Positions 18,601 to 25,535 of a DNA stretch of 36,668 bases are shown here, piece after piece. Numbering within the stretch: position 1 is the first letter of the stretch; the number at the start of each line of letters is the position of its first letter. The stretch is taken from positions 1 to 36,668 of the forward strand of contig JASMKO010000107.1 in assembly GCA_030749225.1 (NCBI GenBank). Reading direction: 5' to 3'. Source of the DNA: Verrucomicrobiota bacterium (GTDB lineage: Bacteria; Verrucomicrobiota; Verrucomicrobiia; Limisphaerales; UBA1096). The position numbers were made by a program, and so were the translations under genes. Under the pieces are notes generated by a model, which did no database searches, had not been told where the DNA came from, and saw only the letters and a program-made list of their open reading frames with translations.

Positions 18601-19153
18601 TGAACAGTGTCTCACGAACCTCCGCCCGCCCGTCGCCGTCACGGTCGGCGAGAAAAAGTATGTCCGGGGAACAAACCACGATGATCCCACCGCGCGCCGG
18701 GCAGATGCCAAGGCAGGCTGGTATTCCATCGGCCCAAATCTCGGCGCGATCCATTATGCCGTCGCCGTTGTCATCGAGCATTTTTTTGACTGTACCAAGC
18801 TGCTCAGCCTCGGCGCGGCGCATGGCCTCCTTGTTGGCGGCGATGCGGCGCACTACGCGGTCGAGTTCGCCGGTTTTGTTGAGCGCCTCAATGTCATACT
18901 GGCCCTCGCGGTTGTAGCCGTGCAACTCGGCAACGAAGAGGTTTCCTTCCGCGTCCCAGCAGACACCGGAGGGTTGGCGAATCAGCGGCTCGGCGGCGAC
19001 CAATTCCAGCCGGAAGCCGTCCGGCAGCCGGACAGTATTCAGGCTATCGGCGGGGGAAAGCGGCTTGGGGGCGTCGGCTGGCTTGGTGATTTGCCCAAGC
19101 CCTTGGCCAAGTGGCGCGAGCAACAGGCCTAATATAAAAAATCTAGTCAACAT
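15674..19153 (-). CDS. PVC-type secreted dehydrogenase/HEAT-repeat/cytochrome c protein
   Basis: A 1159-residue protein. A signal peptide covers about residues 1-21. Next is the membrane-bound dehydrogenase domain (TIGR02604 type, a beta propeller), beginning NTVRLPDGFRLELVAAEP and containing PSGVCWDAEGNLFVAELHGY and GAIYIVDFYREIIED. An alpha-helical HEAT-like region follows (ALDHTEPGVRRHALRLAERR and later repeats). A cytochrome c domain (TIGR02603 type) has the heme motif C-A-I-C-H and downstream ILAPSTVIVAGHETYTVETT. The last ~130 residues form an extra beta-sandwich domain. Such proteins are thought to oxidise sugars in the periplasm. ATG 19153 gives a clean signal peptide; a start at 19219 would bury it. 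Confidence 0.93.
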   Translation of the reverse strand: MLTRFFILGLLLAPLGQGLGQITKPADAPKPLSPADSLNTVRLPDGFRLELVAAEPLIRQPSGVCWDAEGNLFVAELHGYNREGQYDIEALNKTGELDRVVRRIAANKEAMRRAEAEQLGTVKKMLDDNGDGIMDRAEIWADGIPACLGICPARGGIIVVCSPDILFLADRDGDGRAEVRETLFTGFKTGVIERRINSPQWGPDNWIYIDGGQGGRITGTRLPTLVNLPVTGFRIRPDGSALEPVSGHTGTYGFTFNDDGDRFVISTGTPGIQVAPLPWRYLSRNVDIAVRTSRRNAADYNTTFPVSQPHPWRTKRADDPGFGKYYRDRYGAAESIPNGYFTSACSPLVYTDTALPGLSGQLLACAPAQNFVHRATLQRDGVRLNIRRTDGTEQSEFLASTDIWFHPIHLSIGPEGAIYIVDFYREIIEDYSAIPRYLQQQYGLDDGRDHGRIWRLVHDTMPEPQSPNLTELDDDALAYEVGSPRFWRRQTARRLLIERGAQNTSLALPHDNTAAAINALYTFDGLGRLGDDTLAAALDHTEPGVRRHALRLAERRLDDSEPLLTAALRLANDASPIVRLQLALSLGESDDARSLRTLADLTRQHGGDMWLDGAILSSLGNRAGAMLEALLSDKSAALGQARGMVSRLCSAVASRKNREEFSGVIALLGELHDPELQLECLKGLREPFKSATTLTISDTSREALMQLATRGEGSVRVAALNLTRVLKLETAAERKERLSKALREVADVQLPAERRLAAVRSLASENDAAIAASLLNAYPAATPPVRRAILETAFTRSDHLPAVVAAMEQAKLAPSALNAVQRTALLAQKNAGLAKRAEALLATLKPLDDATLQRFLTALKVKRDTVAGQAVFSQHCAICHRAHGIGFAVGPDLTAEFRRAEETIVRDILAPSTVIVAGHETYTVETTDGRVLSGLLAGESAASLTLAMAGGVRLDVLRKDIQSLKSLDVSLMPESLGVTMKPSDVANVIAWLRQPPVRQVLFDDNPAFVDQLTEGGGSATVVTSDRHSGSASLRVTPLQRHSSRIPGWAFRIRENPGPGEYRYLRLAWKAPDAAGVMVELANNGAWPSPRNPARRYYSGKNSTAWQATRVSEKRPIEWTMITRDLWKDFGDLTLTGIAPTAMGGPAWFDRIELLRTAGE

Positions 19154-19296
19154 GCGCGAATGAGTGGATGCGGAGGGTAGCAATGCCGATGGCGAAACCA
19201 AACCTATTTCGGGATGCATGGAGTGTTTGAGATTGATTGGGGAGGAAATTCAACGGACAATTTCCGTTGCTTGGCCAAACGGTCGGGACTCATTAC

Positions 19297-19560
19297 ATGC
19301 ACACGATTCTTCTGGTTGTTGGGGTGATCCTAATACTGGCGCTGGCGTTTGCCTTGCTGCCTGCCCTGCTTTCGTTGGTAAGTGCGCTTGTTTGGTTGCT
19401 GGTGGTGGTGCCGTTAGTTGGGACGGTGATCGGGATGACATTGGCGTTTGTTATAAAGCGGATGATGCTCCCGGAGGGTAGTTCGTACCGAAAGAGTCCG
19501 GCCATCACCACGGGGTGTGTCGCGGCCGGCTGGCTGGTGGTCCTGCTCTCCTCCTGCTGA
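19297..19560 (+). CDS. Small integral membrane protein, unknown
   Basis: An 87-residue very hydrophobic protein with three likely membrane helices: a first one from residue 4 to about 27 (LLVVGVILILALAFALLPAL), a second around VWLLVVVPLVGTVIGMTLAF, and a third at GCVAAGWLVVLLSSC at the C-terminus. No family is recognised. ATG 19297 starts the first helix; a palindrome copy (19271-19278) lies 18 bases upstream. Its stop at 19560 is eight bases before the amidotransferase ATG, so both are probably on one transcript. Confidence 0.65.
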   Translation: MHTILLVVGVILILALAFALLPALLSLVSALVWLLVVVPLVGTVIGMTLAFVIKRMMLPEGSSYRKSPAITTGCVAAGWLVVLLSSC

Positions 19561-19568
19561 ACGCCGTT

Positions 19569-20252
19569 ATGAAGGTTCAGGTTTTGCAGCATGTGCCGTT
19601 CGAGGGCATCGGCAGCATGGAGGGGTGGCTGGCCAAGCGGGGTGCGACCGTGAGGTACACGCGGTTTTATGAATCGGTCAAGTTGCCGGATCCGAGGCAA
19701 AGCAGTCTCGTTATCGCGATGGGCGGTCCGATGAGCGTCAACGACGAACAGGCACACCCTTGGCTTGTACCGGAAAAGGCGTTCCTCCGTGAGGCGATTC
19801 GATTAGGCCAATCGGTCATCGGGATTTGCCTCGGGGCGCAACTGATTGCGAGTGCGCTGGGGGCCAGGGTGCACCCCGGCCGACACAAGGAGATCGGCTG
19901 GTTTCCAGTGGATGCGGTGGACGCGGATGGAGATGTGTTTCAACTGCCAGGCGGGTTGACGGCGTTCCACTGGCATGGCGAGACTTTTGACCTGCCGGAT
20001 GGGGCGGTGCGCTTGGCCAAGAGCGAGGCGTGCGACAACCAGGCGTTCCAGCTTGGCCGTAACGTCGTTGGGCTGCAGTTCCATCTCGAGACCACCTCGC
20101 AATTGGCGTCGCTGCTCCTGCGGCATTGCGGACAGGAACTCGTGCCGGGGAAGTACGTGCAGACGGAACCGGTCATCCGGGACACGTCCGAAATTGCCTG
20201 CGCTGACATCAACCTTGTGATGGACGAGCTGCTGTCGTACGTCGTCCGTTGA
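19569..20252 (+). CDS. Class I glutamine amidotransferase (GMP-synthase-like)
   Basis: A 227-residue stand-alone class I GATase. The nucleophile elbow is GICLGAQLIASALGA with the catalytic Cys. The His of the triad sits in GLQFHLETT, where the usual Q-F-H-P-E has Leu instead of Pro. The early segment VIAMGGPMSVND is the oxyanion-strand loop. Related YfeJ-like proteins are annotated as GMP-synthase-like amidotransferases with unknown acceptors (possibly glutamylated amines). It lies eight bases after the small membrane gene and 72 bases before the first ankyrin lipoprotein, the point at which the mosaic region begins. Confidence 0.9.
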   Translation: MKVQVLQHVPFEGIGSMEGWLAKRGATVRYTRFYESVKLPDPRQSSLVIAMGGPMSVNDEQAHPWLVPEKAFLREAIRLGQSVIGICLGAQLIASALGARVHPGRHKEIGWFPVDAVDADGDVFQLPGGLTAFHWHGETFDLPDGAVRLAKSEACDNQAFQLGRNVVGLQFHLETTSQLASLLLRHCGQELVPGKYVQTEPVIRDTSEIACADINLVMDELLSYVVR

Positions 20253-20324
20253 CTGGGCTGTGCCGAGGGATTCGAGTTGGCGGGCACCGGGTGGGTTGCT
20301 ACCGTTTTCCCTTTCAGTAAACTC

Positions 20325-21146
20325 ATGAGAGAAGTATTCATATCAACCATCGCCGCCGCGTTCTTCGCGGGATGCGGAACGACATCGACACAGAAACCGG
20401 CCGAGGTCCAACCCGCCCATGCAGCCACCAAGGTGGAATTGCCCGGTGTTCCTATCCACCAGGCGGCGTGGAAGGGGGACATGGAAGTTGTCCGGCAGCA
20501 TCTGGCCGCCGGCACCGCCGTGGATGCAAAAAACAAATGGGGCTCGACCGCCCTGCACTACACGGCGCGTGGCGGACAGGCGGCCGTCGCCGGACTGTTG
20601 ATTTCCAGCAGCGCAGACGTGAATGTGAGGGATGACGAAGGATTGACTCCACTGCATTTCGCGGCAAGTGCCGGCCATGAGGAAGTGGCGAGGCTACTGA
20701 TTGCCAAAGGCGCGGACGTCAAGGCCAAGGGGGGTGAGCGGAAAGCATCACCAATCTTTTCAGCAGCAAAAAAAAATCGCGGTAACATCGTCGAGCTACT
20801 GTTGGCCAAAGGCGCGGACGTCAATGCGAAGGATGCCTTTGCTGAGTCTCCACTGGATTCGGCTGTGAATGAAGATCTCCCAGGGATGGTTGAACTGCTC
20901 GTCGCGAAGGGGGCGAAGGTGAATGGGGACGGCGGAACGACTCCATTGCACAAGTCGGCCTCGACCGGCCAAAAAGAGATCGTTGAACTGCTGTTGACCA
21001 ACGGCGCGAACGTCAACGTGACCATTGCGTTCGGGGATACGCCGTTGGACTGGGCCATCAGGAACAAAAACGAAGACATTGTTGTTATCCTCCGAAAGCA
21101 CGGTGGCAAGACGGGTGAAGAATTGAAAGCTGAAGGGAAACAATAA
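20325..21146 (+). CDS. Ankyrin-repeat lipoprotein (parent-type gene of the junction repeats)
   Basis: A 273-residue lipoprotein. The signal MREVFISTIAAAFFAGC ends in the lipobox F-A-G-C. From about residue 44 there are roughly seven ankyrin units, for example GVPIHQAAWKGDMEVVRQHL, GLTPLHFAASAGHEEVARLL, GTTPLHKSASTGQKEIVELL and DTPLDWAIRNKNEDIVVIL. The end is [16 protein letters not shown]. Ankyrin repeats mediate protein binding; this one would be anchored outside the cytoplasm. Both its first residues (S-T-I-A-A) and its last 15 recur as head and tail at the boundaries of many following genes, so it shows what an intact parental copy looks like. It contains one palindrome copy at 20802. Confidence 0.9.
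   Translation: MREVFISTIAAAFFAGCGTTSTQKPAEVQPAHAATKVELPGVPIHQAAWKGDMEVVRQHLAAGTAVDAKNKWGSTALHYTARGGQAAVAGLLISSSADVNVRDDEGLTPLHFAASAGHEEVARLLIAKGADVKAKGGERKASPIFSAAKKNRGNIVELLLAKGADVNAKDAFAESPLDSAVNEDLPGMVELLVAKGAKVNGDGGTTPLHKSASTGQKEIVELLLTNGANVNVTIAFGDTPLDWAIRNKNEDIVVILRKHGGKTGEELKAEGKQ
21093..21146 (+). repeat. Junction repeat, tail copy a
   Basis: This is the 3' end of the ankyrin lipoprotein gene, encoding [17 protein letters not shown]-stop, with the core GAAGAATTGAAAGCTGAAGG. Unlike other tails it has a CAA before the stop (TAA), so it lacks the ATGA overlap and no head follows directly; the GYF_2 gene starts 33 bases on. Confidence 0.85.
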
Positions 21147-21179
21147 AAATGATAAATCATTAGCCAATCTATTGAATCC

Positions 21180-21866
21180 ATGAACAACACATCCCAAACG
21201 ATGTACGAGGTGTTAGGCTTAGATGGTAAACAGTACGGCCCAAAAACCGCCGAGATAATTCGTGACTGGATAGAATCTGGTCGACTCAATGACCAGTCAT
21301 TGATTCGCTGCATGGGCGATACAGAGTGGATAGCTCTGGGCAAGTTGCCTGAATTTGAAGGTGTTGCCTCCGTCCCACCCGTAAATGAACAATCGAAACC
21401 CCTTTCCCCTGCTTACCCGGTTTCAATAAAAGTATTTGGAATTTTAAATGTGATTTTCGGAGCAATAGGATTTTGTGGTTCGGGAGCAGGTGCAATAAGT
21501 TTAATTTTTTTAGGATGGGCTTCTCAACATCCAGAGTTAGGAAATGAAGTACGCCAACAAATGTCAGAAAGTCATTTATTGTTTGTGCAAATTATGATTT
21601 TCCCGGCGTTCGTGCTTACCGTTTTATTATTCATTAGTGGGATTGGTTTATTGCGAAACAAAAAATGGGGGCACAAAAGTTCAATTACATATGGTATTTT
21701 GGCTATCTTTCAGGCTATAATTAATGCTATTGGAACAACTTTTTTGACGAATAATGCGCAACAAATTATTACAGCTTATGCTGGTGGGATGTTCAATTTA
21801 GCATTTGCGACTTGTATTTTATACTTTTTAACGCGACCAAATGTTATTGAAGTTCTTAAGAATTAA
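21180..21866 (+). CDS. GYF_2 (DUF4339) domain membrane protein
   Basis: A 228-residue protein. Residues 9-60 form a GYF_2 domain (YEVLGLDGKQYGPKTAEIIR, then W-I-E-S-G-R-L, GDTEWIALGKLPEF). After a proline-rich linker come about four membrane helices (for instance VFGILNVIFGAIGFCGSGAG, FPAFVLTVLLFISGIGLL and FNLAFATCILYFLTR). The GYF_2 domain probably binds a partner in the cytoplasm; the function is unknown. The gene is markedly more AT-rich than the genes before it. It lies between tail a and junction b, so it occupies a cargo position, but its own start is not a copy of the ankyrin head. Confidence 0.85.
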   Translation: MNNTSQTMYEVLGLDGKQYGPKTAEIIRDWIESGRLNDQSLIRCMGDTEWIALGKLPEFEGVASVPPVNEQSKPLSPAYPVSIKVFGILNVIFGAIGFCGSGAGAISLIFLGWASQHPELGNEVRQQMSESHLLFVQIMIFPAFVLTVLLFISGIGLLRNKKWGHKSSITYGILAIFQAIINAIGTTFLTNNAQQIITAYAGGMFNLAFATCILYFLTRPNVIEVLKN

Positions 21867-21874
21867 AATCGCAA

Positions 21875-21970
21875 CCGAAAGCACGGCGGCAAGACGGGTG
21901 TAGAATTGAAAGCTGAAGGGAAATGAAATACCTCCTGCTCACAACAATCACAACTGTACTGCTGTTGGGG
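21875..21970 (+). repeat. Junction repeat b (tail plus head)
   Basis: Immediately after the GYF_2 stop comes a tail remnant coding GGKTG-V-ELKAEGK-stop in a frame not connected to any gene. It joins through AAATGA to the head of the next lipoprotein, MKYLLLTTITTVLLLGC. The single V for E in the tail is a GAA-to-GTA change. The stop TGA and start ATG overlap as ATGA. Confidence 0.85.
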
Positions 21971-22360
21971 TGCGGGGAGGTGGAGCCGTTGGCTCCTTCG
22001 GTAGAATCGGAACCGGCGGAAGCCGTGGCGGAATCTCCCCCGCCGGAGTCGAAACCGGATTATTCTGGAACTTACCTCGCAACGATCCAGTCCCCTGGTG
22101 GTGGAGCGACAATCGAAATAAAATTGAAACCTGACAATACCTTTGTCGGTATTAAGTCAGACGAGAAAGACAACCAGTTAACAGGCAAGCTGACGGTCGA
22201 GGGGAACTTGCTGGTGTTTTCCGGCGTCTTCGCGGGCGGCGATGAAGGCGCGATCAAGATAAACAAAACAACCCTGAAACTTATCGAGCTCAGTTCACAA
22301 GGAAGGATTGCTCCACTGGGGCAATTTGCCCCAGGTGGCGCTTACTTCAAGAAGCAATGA
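21923..22360 (+). CDS. Lipoprotein with junction-type head, unknown mature domain
   Basis: A 145-residue lipoprotein. The signal MKYLLLTTITTVLLLGC (lipobox L-L-G-C) is a copy of the shared head. An acidic, proline-rich linker follows to about residue 48 (SEPAEAVAESPPPESKPDYS). The mature domain of about 95 residues is beta-rich, GTYLATIQSPGGGATIEIKL, and resembles the small NlpE-like or lipocalin-like barrels with G-T-Y and D-N-T-F motifs; I cannot assign it firmly. There are no ankyrin repeats, so the ankyrin part of the parental gene has been replaced. The next gene starts 21 bases after its stop without an intervening tail. Confidence 0.8.
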   Translation: MKYLLLTTITTVLLLGCGEVEPLAPSVESEPAEAVAESPPPESKPDYSGTYLATIQSPGGGATIEIKLKPDNTFVGIKSDEKDNQLTGKLTVEGNLLVFSGVFAGGDEGAIKINKTTLKLIELSSQGRIAPLGQFAPGGAYFKKQ

Positions 22361-22381
22361 TTCAGTCCTAAGCCAAGGAAG

Positions 22382-23530
22382 ATGAAACACCTCCTGCCCT
22401 TGACCGTCACGGCCGTGCTGTTGGCCGGGTGTGGGGGTGAGTCGCCGCCAGCGGAGAGTCCTCCGGCCAAGCGCGAGCCAGCACCCGCCCCGTTGGAGAC
22501 TGTCGAGTTGCCCTTGGCCAAGCCGGCTGAGGAACCGTCGTCGCCCAAGTCCAGCGGGTCGGTGCCAACGATCTCCATCCACGAGGCCGCCGCGAAGGGG
22601 AATATCGAGATCGTCCGGCGGCACTTGGCCGTCCAGCCAGAGGGCCAGGTCAACGCCCGGACGGCAACCGGCTGGACTCCATTGCACTTCGCCTACGCCC
22701 AGGGCCGACAGGAGATGAGCCGCTTCCTGCTCGACAACGGTGCGGATTACGAGGCGAAAAACAAGGTTGGCCAAGCGCCCGCCGACATCCCGCTTCTGAA
22801 GCGAAACCTGAAGAACAAACAGTTCGCCCTGGTGGAACTTTATACGTCGGAATCGTGCTCCAGTTGCCCTCCGGCAGAGCGGCTCACGTCGGACATCCGG
22901 CGGATGGCGCTGGCCAAGCGACTGAACATTTTTTGTGTCTCATTTCACGTTGACTACTTTGACGGAGGGAGCTGGACCGACGGCTTCAGCGACGCGCGCT
23001 TCTCCGCCCGGCAACGGGCGTACGAGCACAAGCGATTCAGCGGCTACTACTACACGCCGCAGATGATTGTGAACGGCAAAGTACAGATGCTGGGCCACAA
23101 CCGTGCCAGCGCCTTCAACGCAATCAACCGCATGCTGAAGTTACCGGCCGCGGTGGCGGTGTCCGTGCGCCAGGTAAAGAAAGATGACGGAGCGCTTGCC
23201 GTGAACGCCTGCACGATGGGCAAGTTCGAGAACGCGGCATTGTGCGTGGCGCTGGTGGAGAACGGTGTCAGGCGGCGGATCACCGGTGGCGAAAACAAGG
23301 GACGTATGCTGGCCATGGACAACGTCGCTCTGGATTTCAAAAGCGTCAACCTCACCGGGCCGTTGGGCCACGAGTTCACGTTTTCCCTGAAACCGTCCCA
23401 TGGCGCGACCAAGCGCAACCTGGGCGCAGTCGCATTCGTGCAGCGCACCGACAGCCTGGACGTGCTCGGCGCTCAGGCGACAACTCTCCGCTGGCAGCCC
23501 GGACCGGAACCAATCGATACATTCGAGTGA
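22382..23530 (+). CDS. Ankyrin lipoprotein fused in frame to a DUF1223 domain
   Basis: A 382-residue chimera. The signal MKHLLPLTVTAVLLAGC carries the lipobox L-A-G-C. A proline/alanine-rich linker runs to about residue 62, then two ankyrin units cover residues 63-130 (TISIHEAAAKGNIEIVRRHL and TGWTPLHFAYAQGRQEMSRF). From about residue 147 the sequence becomes FALVELYTSESCSSCPPAER, the hallmark of DUF1223, with C159-S-S-C162, followed by FHVDYFDGGSWTDGFSDARF. DUF1223 proteins are secreted thioredoxin-fold-like proteins of unknown function, possibly redox-active through the C-x-x-C. The usual ankyrin tail (EELKAEGK) is missing and DUF1223 runs to the stop. Two palindromes lie in the ankyrin part. 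Confidence 0.88.
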   Translation: MKHLLPLTVTAVLLAGCGGESPPAESPPAKREPAPAPLETVELPLAKPAEEPSSPKSSGSVPTISIHEAAAKGNIEIVRRHLAVQPEGQVNARTATGWTPLHFAYAQGRQEMSRFLLDNGADYEAKNKVGQAPADIPLLKRNLKNKQFALVELYTSESCSSCPPAERLTSDIRRMALAKRLNIFCVSFHVDYFDGGSWTDGFSDARFSARQRAYEHKRFSGYYYTPQMIVNGKVQMLGHNRASAFNAINRMLKLPAAVAVSVRQVKKDDGALAVNACTMGKFENAALCVALVENGVRRRITGGENKGRMLAMDNVALDFKSVNLTGPLGHEFTFSLKPSHGATKRNLGAVAFVQRTDSLDVLGAQATTLRWQPGPEPIDTFE

Positions 23531-23580
23531 CCTGTGGAGTTTAGTCAGGTATCCGCGGGTATGGCTTGCAATGACGGCAC

Positions 23581-24816
23581 TTATGGCTGGCCCAGCGTTT
23601 CCAGGCCGAACCGTTCCGGCAGTGAAAATTCATGGGGCAGTGTGATGCCGCCCCGGCCGAATCCCTTACGCTGCCGCCCCGACTCGGCCTTGCGGAGGAT
23701 CGAAGCAAGATTTTTGTGCGCGACCTTGGCCCGCGTTTCGGCGGGCAGGGCGCTGAGGAGAGCCTGAAATTTCTTCAACTCCATCGGGATGCCACTGTAT
23801 TTGCCAACCGAGTCCGACCCGATGAGAAAATTGTCTGGGTATTTCCCGATCAGCGCCACCCACCCGCCCAGATCCCTGTAGAGATAGTTGCCAAGCACCA
23901 CCCACGATAAATCGAGGTAAATATTTTCGTGATACTCATTCAGGATTTGCTCAAGGGTTTGCCGGTAATTCTTAACCACGATCCGGCGGCTAATGCCGGC
24001 GTGGCACCAGATGACGTTTGGGCGGTTGGCGGCATCGGCTTCATCTCGGATCGTTCGGTTGAGCAGGTCGAAAAACTCATCCAGATACCACGGCGGCTTG
24101 ACCTCGTCATCGTCGCGGGAGATCGGGGCAACGTTGTGGTGAATGCTGACCGGCAGGCTCACTTGCCCGGCAAACTTGAACAACCGGATAAACGACGGGT
24201 GGTTTGCGCGGGGACGCTCCCCGGTGGTTAGGTTGGTTAGGTCGTCGTGGCGGGACATCAATTCCCCTAGGCCTTCCCAGACGCCCGGGAATTCCTGGAT
24301 GCGCTTGATTGCGAGGTCAACGGCCCCCAGATCAGTTGTGTCTAGCCCACAGATGAATGGGTGTAGCCGCTTCAGCCTGTCCAGTTGGGCTTGGTCCCCG
24401 GCGAAGCGTCGTTGGTAGTCCATGAACGCGGCGGCCACCTGCAGGTCGGTGTCTCGAGCCGCCTTAACACGAGAACTGGAGTCTAGGTAATATTTCGGCC
24501 GGAGGAAAAAATCGTCCTCGGCCCATTTCTTAACGAAAGGCATACCGCAAACCACCACGTCGGCAATACCGTGCCGTTTGGTGACGTCGAGTAGGCCTGT
24601 CAGCCGCCGATGCCGCTCTCCGTACGGAAGTTGGAAATAACGCCCGTCCGGCATTAGTCCGGAATTGTCGCAAGGGAAGGCCCCATCCCGATTGTCGAAC
24701 TCACCGTTTTGAAGAAAATCCAGTAGATGAAAATGGCAGTCTCCGTACGGTTCGGCCTGTGCAGAAGGCCTGGTAAAAAGGACGGCTCCGGCGAGAAACA
24801 GTGTCAACAGTCTCAT
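23581..24816 (-). CDS. Secreted amidohydrolase (amidohydrolase_2 TIM barrel)
   Basis: A 411-residue protein with a signal peptide (MRLLTLFLAGAVLFTRPSAQ) and a metal-dependent hydrolase barrel. The first metal motif is CHFHLLDF (H-x-H). Later ligands are suggested by VSIHHNVAP, VIWCHAGISRR and IGSDSVGKY, the last giving the C-terminal Asp. The family includes decarboxylases and lactonases; no substrate is predicted. ATG 24816 starts the signal peptide; ATG 24834 (MSARNA) is also possible. The frame is open further upstream only because it reads through the tRNA fragment at 24899-24948. It is convergent with the DUF1223 chimera, with 50 bases between stops. Confidence 0.82.
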   Translation of the reverse strand: MRLLTLFLAGAVLFTRPSAQAEPYGDCHFHLLDFLQNGEFDNRDGAFPCDNSGLMPDGRYFQLPYGERHRRLTGLLDVTKRHGIADVVVCGMPFVKKWAEDDFFLRPKYYLDSSSRVKAARDTDLQVAAAFMDYQRRFAGDQAQLDRLKRLHPFICGLDTTDLGAVDLAIKRIQEFPGVWEGLGELMSRHDDLTNLTTGERPRANHPSFIRLFKFAGQVSLPVSIHHNVAPISRDDDEVKPPWYLDEFFDLLNRTIRDEADAANRPNVIWCHAGISRRIVVKNYRQTLEQILNEYHENIYLDLSWVVLGNYLYRDLGGWVALIGKYPDNFLIGSDSVGKYSGIPMELKKFQALLSALPAETRAKVAHKNLASILRKAESGRQRKGFGRGGITLPHEFSLPERFGLETLGQP

Positions 24817-24898
24817 GGCATTTCGGGCGCTCATTATGGGAAAGACATTAGGAAAAGTCCTGATGTATTTATTCACATTTTGTTGAGTGGGGTGAGGA

Positions 24899-24948
24899 TG
24901 GCGCGCACTGTTGGATTTGAACCAACGACTTCTACCTTGTGAAGGTGA
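24899..24948 (-). pseudogene. 3' fragment of tRNA-Val(CAC), likely attachment-site scar
   Basis: Read on the minus strand this stretch has an anticodon loop TTCACAA (anticodon CAC), a 3' anticodon arm GGTAG, five variable bases, a perfect T arm (GTTGG, loop TTCAAAT, CCAAC), seven acceptor bases AGTGCGC, discriminator G and an encoded CCA at 24901-24899. All spacings fit a tRNA. The 5' acceptor strand and D arm are absent: upstream bases do not contain GCGCACT. The 5' half of the anticodon stem is imperfect (TCACC rather than CTACC), which places the break there. Fragments like this usually mark where an integrase duplicated the tRNA 3' end. Confidence 0.8.
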
Positions 24949-25178
24949 GAAATTCTCGTATTCATTGATTAAATCAAATTTCTGATCCACACTGGGTGTA
25001 TGGATCAGATGCCGTTGAATAATTAGTGCAGTTCAAAAAAGCAAGCGATTCTGCGTGTTTACACTATTCAAACCACAAACAAAGTAGATCAGCCGATTTG
25101 TTTTTTTACTTCACGGTTGTCTGATTCCAGCAAAAAAAGTAGATTACTTGAATTCGTTTTGCCGAGAGCAAGTCGCGT
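24949..25178. other. AT-rich intergenic stretch with a hairpin, no gene seen
   Basis: No credible coding frame is visible. An imperfect hairpin has the arms TGATCCA (24983-24989) and TGGATCA (25001-25007). Farther right, AAAGTAGAT occurs twice (near 25082 and 25137), each time upstream of a T-rich run. Promoters for the amidohydrolase and for the array to the right should be here, but none can be assigned. Confidence 0.5.
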
Positions 25179-25261
25179 GCAGAATGGAAAGCTGAAAAGA
25201 AATGAAAATCCTACTCACAACAATCCCAGCCGTGGTGTTGGTGGAAGTTAGTGAACTGTGA
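25179..25261 (+). repeat. Junction repeat d: degenerate tail plus orphan head (19-codon ORF)
   Basis: A decayed tail (GCAGAATGGAAAGCTGAA in place of GAAGAATTGAAAGCTGAA) leads through AAATGA to an intact head start at 25202. It reads MKILLTTIPAVVLVEVSEL then TGA at 25261. The peptide stops just after the hydrophobic core and has no lipobox. The next small gene begins inside its last codons. It may be a leader peptide or simply a scar. Confidence 0.75.
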
Positions 25262-25496
25262 AAACTGTCCAATTATGCTAAGAACAGGACAATTCGGGAA
25301 AAGGCGCCTCAATCTGTTAGGCGCTTTAATAATGGGATTCTCGTTTTTCATCTTAAAGATTATTGCTAACGCTGTCAGTTTCGCCTGGAGGCAAATTAAG
25401 CGTATTTCATCTAAACTCCTCTCATTGACAAATCAATCTAGCGCTGTTCAATGTGGGCACAAAACAGCTGAAGAATTAAAGGCTGAAGACAAATGA
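25251..25496 (+). CDS. Small membrane protein ending in the ankyrin tail
   Basis: An 81-residue frame from GTG 25251, or 73 residues from ATG 25275 (MLRTGQFGKRRLNLL). One membrane helix is evident (LLGALIMGFSFFILKIIANA), followed by a basic amphipathic segment. The last residues are [13 protein letters not shown], an in-frame copy of the ankyrin tail, so the cargo reads straight into junction e. This arrangement is what a cargo inserted between head d and tail e would leave. Whether it is expressed is unknown, and no family is recognised. Its TGA overlaps the next ATG as ATGA. Confidence 0.5.
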   Translation: MNCENCPIMLRTGQFGKRRLNLLGALIMGFSFFILKIIANAVSFAWRQIKRISSKLLSLTNQSSAVQCGHKTAEELKAEDK

Positions 25497-25535
25497 AACA
25501 TATACTGATCAAAATCGCAGCTGTGCTATTGGGAA
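25459..25535 (+). repeat. Junction repeat e (tail plus head)
   Basis: The tail codes [12 protein letters not shown]-stop and is in frame with the small membrane gene before it. The head starts at 25493 as MKHILIKIAAVLLGI and is in frame with the phosphatase-like enzyme. The ATGA overlap is retained. The nucleotide core is GAAGAATTAAAGGCTGAAGA, two or three changes from the commonest form. Confidence 0.88.

Noticed and set aside
24727-24942. Plus-strand frame ending in M-A-R-T-V-G-F-E-P-T-T-S-T-L
   Set aside because: This is the familiar chance translation of a tRNA T arm and anticodon arm read on the opposite strand; it supports the tRNA fragment, not a protein.
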